Assembly: GCA_017517985.1 (NCBI GenBank)
Contig: JAFWWX010000161.1
Location: 1 to 17,084, forward strand
Source of the DNA: Clostridia bacterium
Lineage (GTDB): Bacteria; Bacillota_A; Clostridia; Oscillospirales; CAG-382
Direction of reading: 5' to 3'
DNA length: 17,084 nt
Shown: piece by piece, positions 15,611 through 17,084 of the stretch
Layout of the letters: every line of letters begins with the position of its first letter
Numbering within the stretch: position 1 is the stretch's first letter
The notes under the pieces: generated by a model
Told to the model about the DNA's origin: nothing
Seen by the model: the letters and a program-made list of their open reading frames with translations, nothing else
Databases searched by the model: none
Made by a program: the position numbers and the translations under genes

Positions 15611-15982
15611 TTATACCCTCTGCATATATTTTCGTTTAAGCTCTTCAATCATTTGGGTATAGCTAATTTTACCGCTGTCAATTCTTTTAAGGTTTTCTAT
15701 CCCGCTTTTACTTACTTTCATACCTTCTACCGCAAAAGTACCTTTAAGGTTTTTCAAATTACTTTCAAAATTGTTGGATTCCATAACAGTTTTATTTCTC
15801 CAATCTGTGTATTTGCCGGACTTGATTCTTGCATCAGCAGGCTTTTGTGCATCTTTAGGCAATAGCCATGCACCTGCAATTTTGGTTGCACCTTCAATTC
15901 TGCCCTCATTGCATAATACGGTAATTCTTCTGATAGAAATACCCCACATTAAGCTTGCTTCTTTTATTGTTAGTATGTCCAT
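15611..15982 (-). CDS. Fic antitoxin: HTH DNA-binding domain fused to a VbhA-like inhibitory helix
   Basis: A 123-residue protein in two parts. Residues 1-58 are a MerR/excisionase-like helix-turn-helix with wing (LTIKEASLMWGISIRRITVL, then GAWLLPKDAQKPADARIKSGKY). Residues 75-123 resemble the VbhA antitoxin: TFAVEG at 82-87 fits the inhibitory motif [S/T]xxxE[G/N], whose Glu86 would block ATP binding in Fic, followed by a helical part ending IDSGKISYTQMIEELKRKY. The pair therefore matches class I Fic toxin/antitoxin modules, with the antitoxin gene first. The DNA-binding half suggests that the antitoxin represses its own promoter (16004-16032), as many antitoxins do. GAGGTG lies 5 bases upstream of the ATG. 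Function is inferred from motif and context. Confidence 0.88.
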   Translation of the reverse strand: MDILTIKEASLMWGISIRRITVLCNEGRIEGATKIAGAWLLPKDAQKPADARIKSGKYTDWRNKTVMESNNFESNLKNLKGTFAVEGMKVSKSGIENLKRIDSGKISYTQMIEELKRKYMQRV

Positions 15983-16003
15983 ATCAGCACCTCATTTGCT
16001 AAT

Positions 16004-16032
16004 ATTATATACCACATTTAGAATAATGTCAA
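16004..16032 (-). promoter_or_regulatory. Consensus sigma-A promoter of the antitoxin-Fic-NACHT operon
   Basis: On the minus strand TTGACA (16027-16032), a 17-base spacer and TATAAT (16004-16009), both exact consensus hexamers at the ideal distance. It lies between the XRE gene stop and the antitoxin start, 21 bases from the ATG. The -35 sits in ATATTGACA, which is also found at the promoter of the XRE gene. A promoter this strong would normally need repression. Confidence 0.88.
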
Positions 16033-16074
16033 TATTTATAATTTTCCAAAGTGTAAAAATTAGTGCAAGTTACA

Positions 16075-16698
16075 TTATTCCTTAACTACATCTAAATTCA
16101 GTGCAAGTCTTGCGGTGTTTCTGTCCTTAAGACTTGCCTTGTCATATGCTCTTGCTACCTCATATGCGTTTGCAGAAAGTTCACTTGGCATATATGCTTT
16201 ACCGCCTGCCCACACTTCCAGTGGAACATTCAGCGTTTCGGATAATTGCATTGCTATAGGAAGCGGAGCATCCTTCATTCTGCGGATAATTATAGTTCTT
16301 ACCTGCTTGTCAGTAAGTCCTGTAATTCTCACAATATCAGAAATATTCAAGCCCATTTCTACAGTTATTTCTTTGAATATTTCATAGAATGGTTTTCCTT
16401 GCAATTCCCCACACATTTCGCTATACATGGCTTCTGCTTCACTGTCACCCAAAAGATAATCTACCGAAACCTTTAATTTTTCAGCATACTTGCTTACCTG
16501 TTCAATTTTTGGTGAACGCTGTCCAAGCTCATAACGGCTGAGTATCTGCTTTGATGTGCCAAGCATTTTAGCAAATTCATCTTGGGAGAGTCCTTTTTCT
16601 TTACGAAGCTCTCGTAGTCTTTCTCCAAATGAAGTAAAATGTATATCTATTTCTGGCAGGCTGTCCATTTCAGCCTGTATTTTTTTGTCTTCCCTCAT
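16075..16698 (-). CDS. XRE-family transcriptional regulator of the mobile element
   Basis: A 207-residue, phage-repressor-like protein. The helix-turn-helix of the Cro/CI type is at residues 25-83 (FGERLRELRKEKGLSQDEFAKMLGTSKQILSRYE, here split by its turn, ending VSVDYLLGD). A second helical part at about 105-165 (NISDIVRITGLTDKQVRTI) looks like another HTH-like unit. There is no S24 peptidase-type Ser/Lys dyad, so it is not a LexA/CI-style self-cleaving repressor. The ATG at 16698 has AAGGAG 8 bases upstream and a consensus promoter at 16733-16761, which supports this start over Met11. It is divergent from the small genes at 16,875 and upstream of the Fic operon, so it probably controls the divergent region and perhaps the toxin operon as well. 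Confidence 0.9.
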   Translation of the reverse strand: MREDKKIQAEMDSLPEIDIHFTSFGERLRELRKEKGLSQDEFAKMLGTSKQILSRYELGQRSPKIEQVSKYAEKLKVSVDYLLGDSEAEAMYSEMCGELQGKPFYEIFKEITVEMGLNISDIVRITGLTDKQVRTIIIRRMKDAPLPIAMQLSETLNVPLEVWAGGKAYMPSELSANAYEVARAYDKASLKDRNTARLALNLDVVKE

Positions 16699-16732
16699 AA
16701 AAACAACTCCTTATTTAGTAATTTACACGCAT

Positions 16733-16761
16733 ATTATAGCACATAAAATCAACATTGTCAA
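16733..16761 (-). promoter_or_regulatory. Consensus sigma-A promoter of the XRE regulator gene
   Basis: On the minus strand TTGACA (16756-16761), a 17-base spacer and TATAAT (16733-16738), with TG one base before the -10. Both hexamers are exact consensus. It lies 35 bases from the XRE start codon and is back to back with the rightward promoter at 16800. Confidence 0.87.
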
Positions 16762-16797
16762 TATCTTTTTCGAAATTGTAAATTGTTGTCCCAGAAT

Positions 16798-16842
16798 GGT
16801 TGACAAATCAAAATAAATGGTGTATAATTTTAACTGTCAACC
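16798..16842. promoter_or_regulatory. Candidate operator arms around the rightward promoter
   Basis: GGTTGACA (16798-16805) and its exact reverse complement TGTCAACC (16835-16842) flank the -10 region of the rightward promoter, 29 bases apart. The left arm includes the -35 hexamer. A perfect palindrome CCGTACGG (16841-16848) abuts the right arm near the expected transcription start. These are plausible binding sites for the XRE regulator, which is encoded divergently. No binding is shown. Confidence 0.4.
16800..16828 (+). promoter_or_regulatory. Consensus sigma-A promoter of the rightward element genes
   Basis: TTGACA (16800-16805), a 17-base spacer and TATAAT (16823-16828), exact consensus. 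The transcript would start near 16835 and run into the GGAGG site at 16871 and the small genes that follow. Confidence 0.9.
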
Positions 16843-16874
16843 GTACGGCGACACATTAAAGATGATTCGAGGAG

Positions 16875-17048
16875 GTGTCTAAAAATGATATTAAAATTCG
16901 GATAAATGCGAAAGAAATTCCAAGCATGGAGAAAAAATTACTGTGTGCTACTTTTCTTGATGCAGTTATACGGTTTTACCAAAATACCGATAACGAGCTT
17001 GCATTCAGGAAATGGTATGCGGAGAAAGGAGGAAAAGTCAATGGATGA
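16875..17048 (+). CDS. Small accessory protein of an integrative element; start uncertain, possibly frameshifted
   Basis: An open frame of about 55 codons ends at the TGA at 17046-17048. It reads NDIKIRINAKEIPSMEKK and continues LLCATFLDAVIRFYQ to a Lys/Gly-rich end. I recall similar short proteins of unknown function next to small DUF genes in conjugative elements of gut Firmicutes, but have no role to offer. The start is a problem. The only ATG with a well-placed Shine-Dalgarno (GGAGG at 16871, ATG at 16885) is in another frame and ends after six codons. The in-frame GTG at 16875 overlaps the ribosome binding site. One missing base after the ATG would restore the frame. The 3' end overlaps the next start by 8 bases, as is common in operons. 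Confidence 0.55.
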   Translation: MSKNDIKIRINAKEIPSMEKKLLCATFLDAVIRFYQNTDNELAFRKWYAEKGGKVNG

Positions 17049-17084
17049 AAGAATGGAAAAAATGCTGCGAGAGAAATATCCCAA
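17041..17084 (+). CDS. Start of a small element gene (3' end outside window), possibly DUF4314-like
   Basis: The ATG at 17041 has AAGGAGG 8 bases upstream and opens MDERMEKMLREKYP before the window ends. Only 14 residues are visible. The short charged helix ending in REKYP resembles the N-terminus of small DUF4314-type proteins of conjugative elements, but this much sequence cannot decide it. It overlaps the preceding frame by 8 bases and is probably co-transcribed from the promoter at 16800. Confidence 0.55.
   Translation, partial: MDERMEKMLREKYP

Noticed and set aside
16906..17040. In-frame upstream extension of the last gene beginning at ATG 16906
   Set aside because: The other frame over this stretch reads like a real protein, and the ATG at 17041 has the strong ribosome binding site.

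Overview
The window looks like a chromosomal segment of an AT-rich, spore-forming member of the Clostridia, into which an accessory island has been inserted on the right. The sporulation peptidase SpoIVB, WhiA and the Gram-positive style of the ribosome binding sites and sigma-A promoters point to the Firmicutes. A gut Ruminococcaceae/Oscillospiraceae-like host is my inference, not something the sequence proves.

Left part (1-10,123), core genome. The 3' end of gpmI and the tRNA methylthiotransferase gene mtaB run rightward and end at a strong terminator (1929-1963). Facing them is spoIVB (leftward). Upstream lies a compact leftward operon: murB, whiA, dnaE and a small lipoprotein gene, driven by a sigma-A promoter at 9571-9599 and closed by a strong hairpin terminator at 3422-3460. 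A short divergent gene of the YaiI/YqxD (DUF188) family with its own extended -10 promoter closes the core part.

Junction (10,124-10,533). There is a near-perfect palindromic terminator, then an unusual array of short hairpins. They have different stems but share a TGAATTG / CAATTCA linker that flips orientation at the middle. The array overlaps the 3' end of the next gene.

Right part (10,450-17,084), accessory island. A large serine recombinase is followed by an apparent operon (transcribed leftward) of three tightly packed genes. These are an HTH protein with a VbhA-type antitoxin tail, a Fic toxin with an intact active-site motif, and a 957-residue protein joining an HsdR-N/PD-(D/E)xK-like nuclease domain to a NACHT NTPase and a long unrecognised C-terminal region. 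The last looks like a STAND-type anti-phage protein. The operon has a consensus TTGACA-17-TATAAT promoter. Upstream lie an XRE-family regulator and a divergent control region with two more consensus promoters, the rightward one driving small genes typical of conjugative or integrative elements that run off the window.

The most interesting content is the coupling of a Fic toxin/antitoxin module to a nuclease-NACHT protein, and the nested hairpin array at the recombinase end. The core genes look ordinary, apart from murB lying directly next to whiA and a lipoprotein gene overlapping the end of dnaE.
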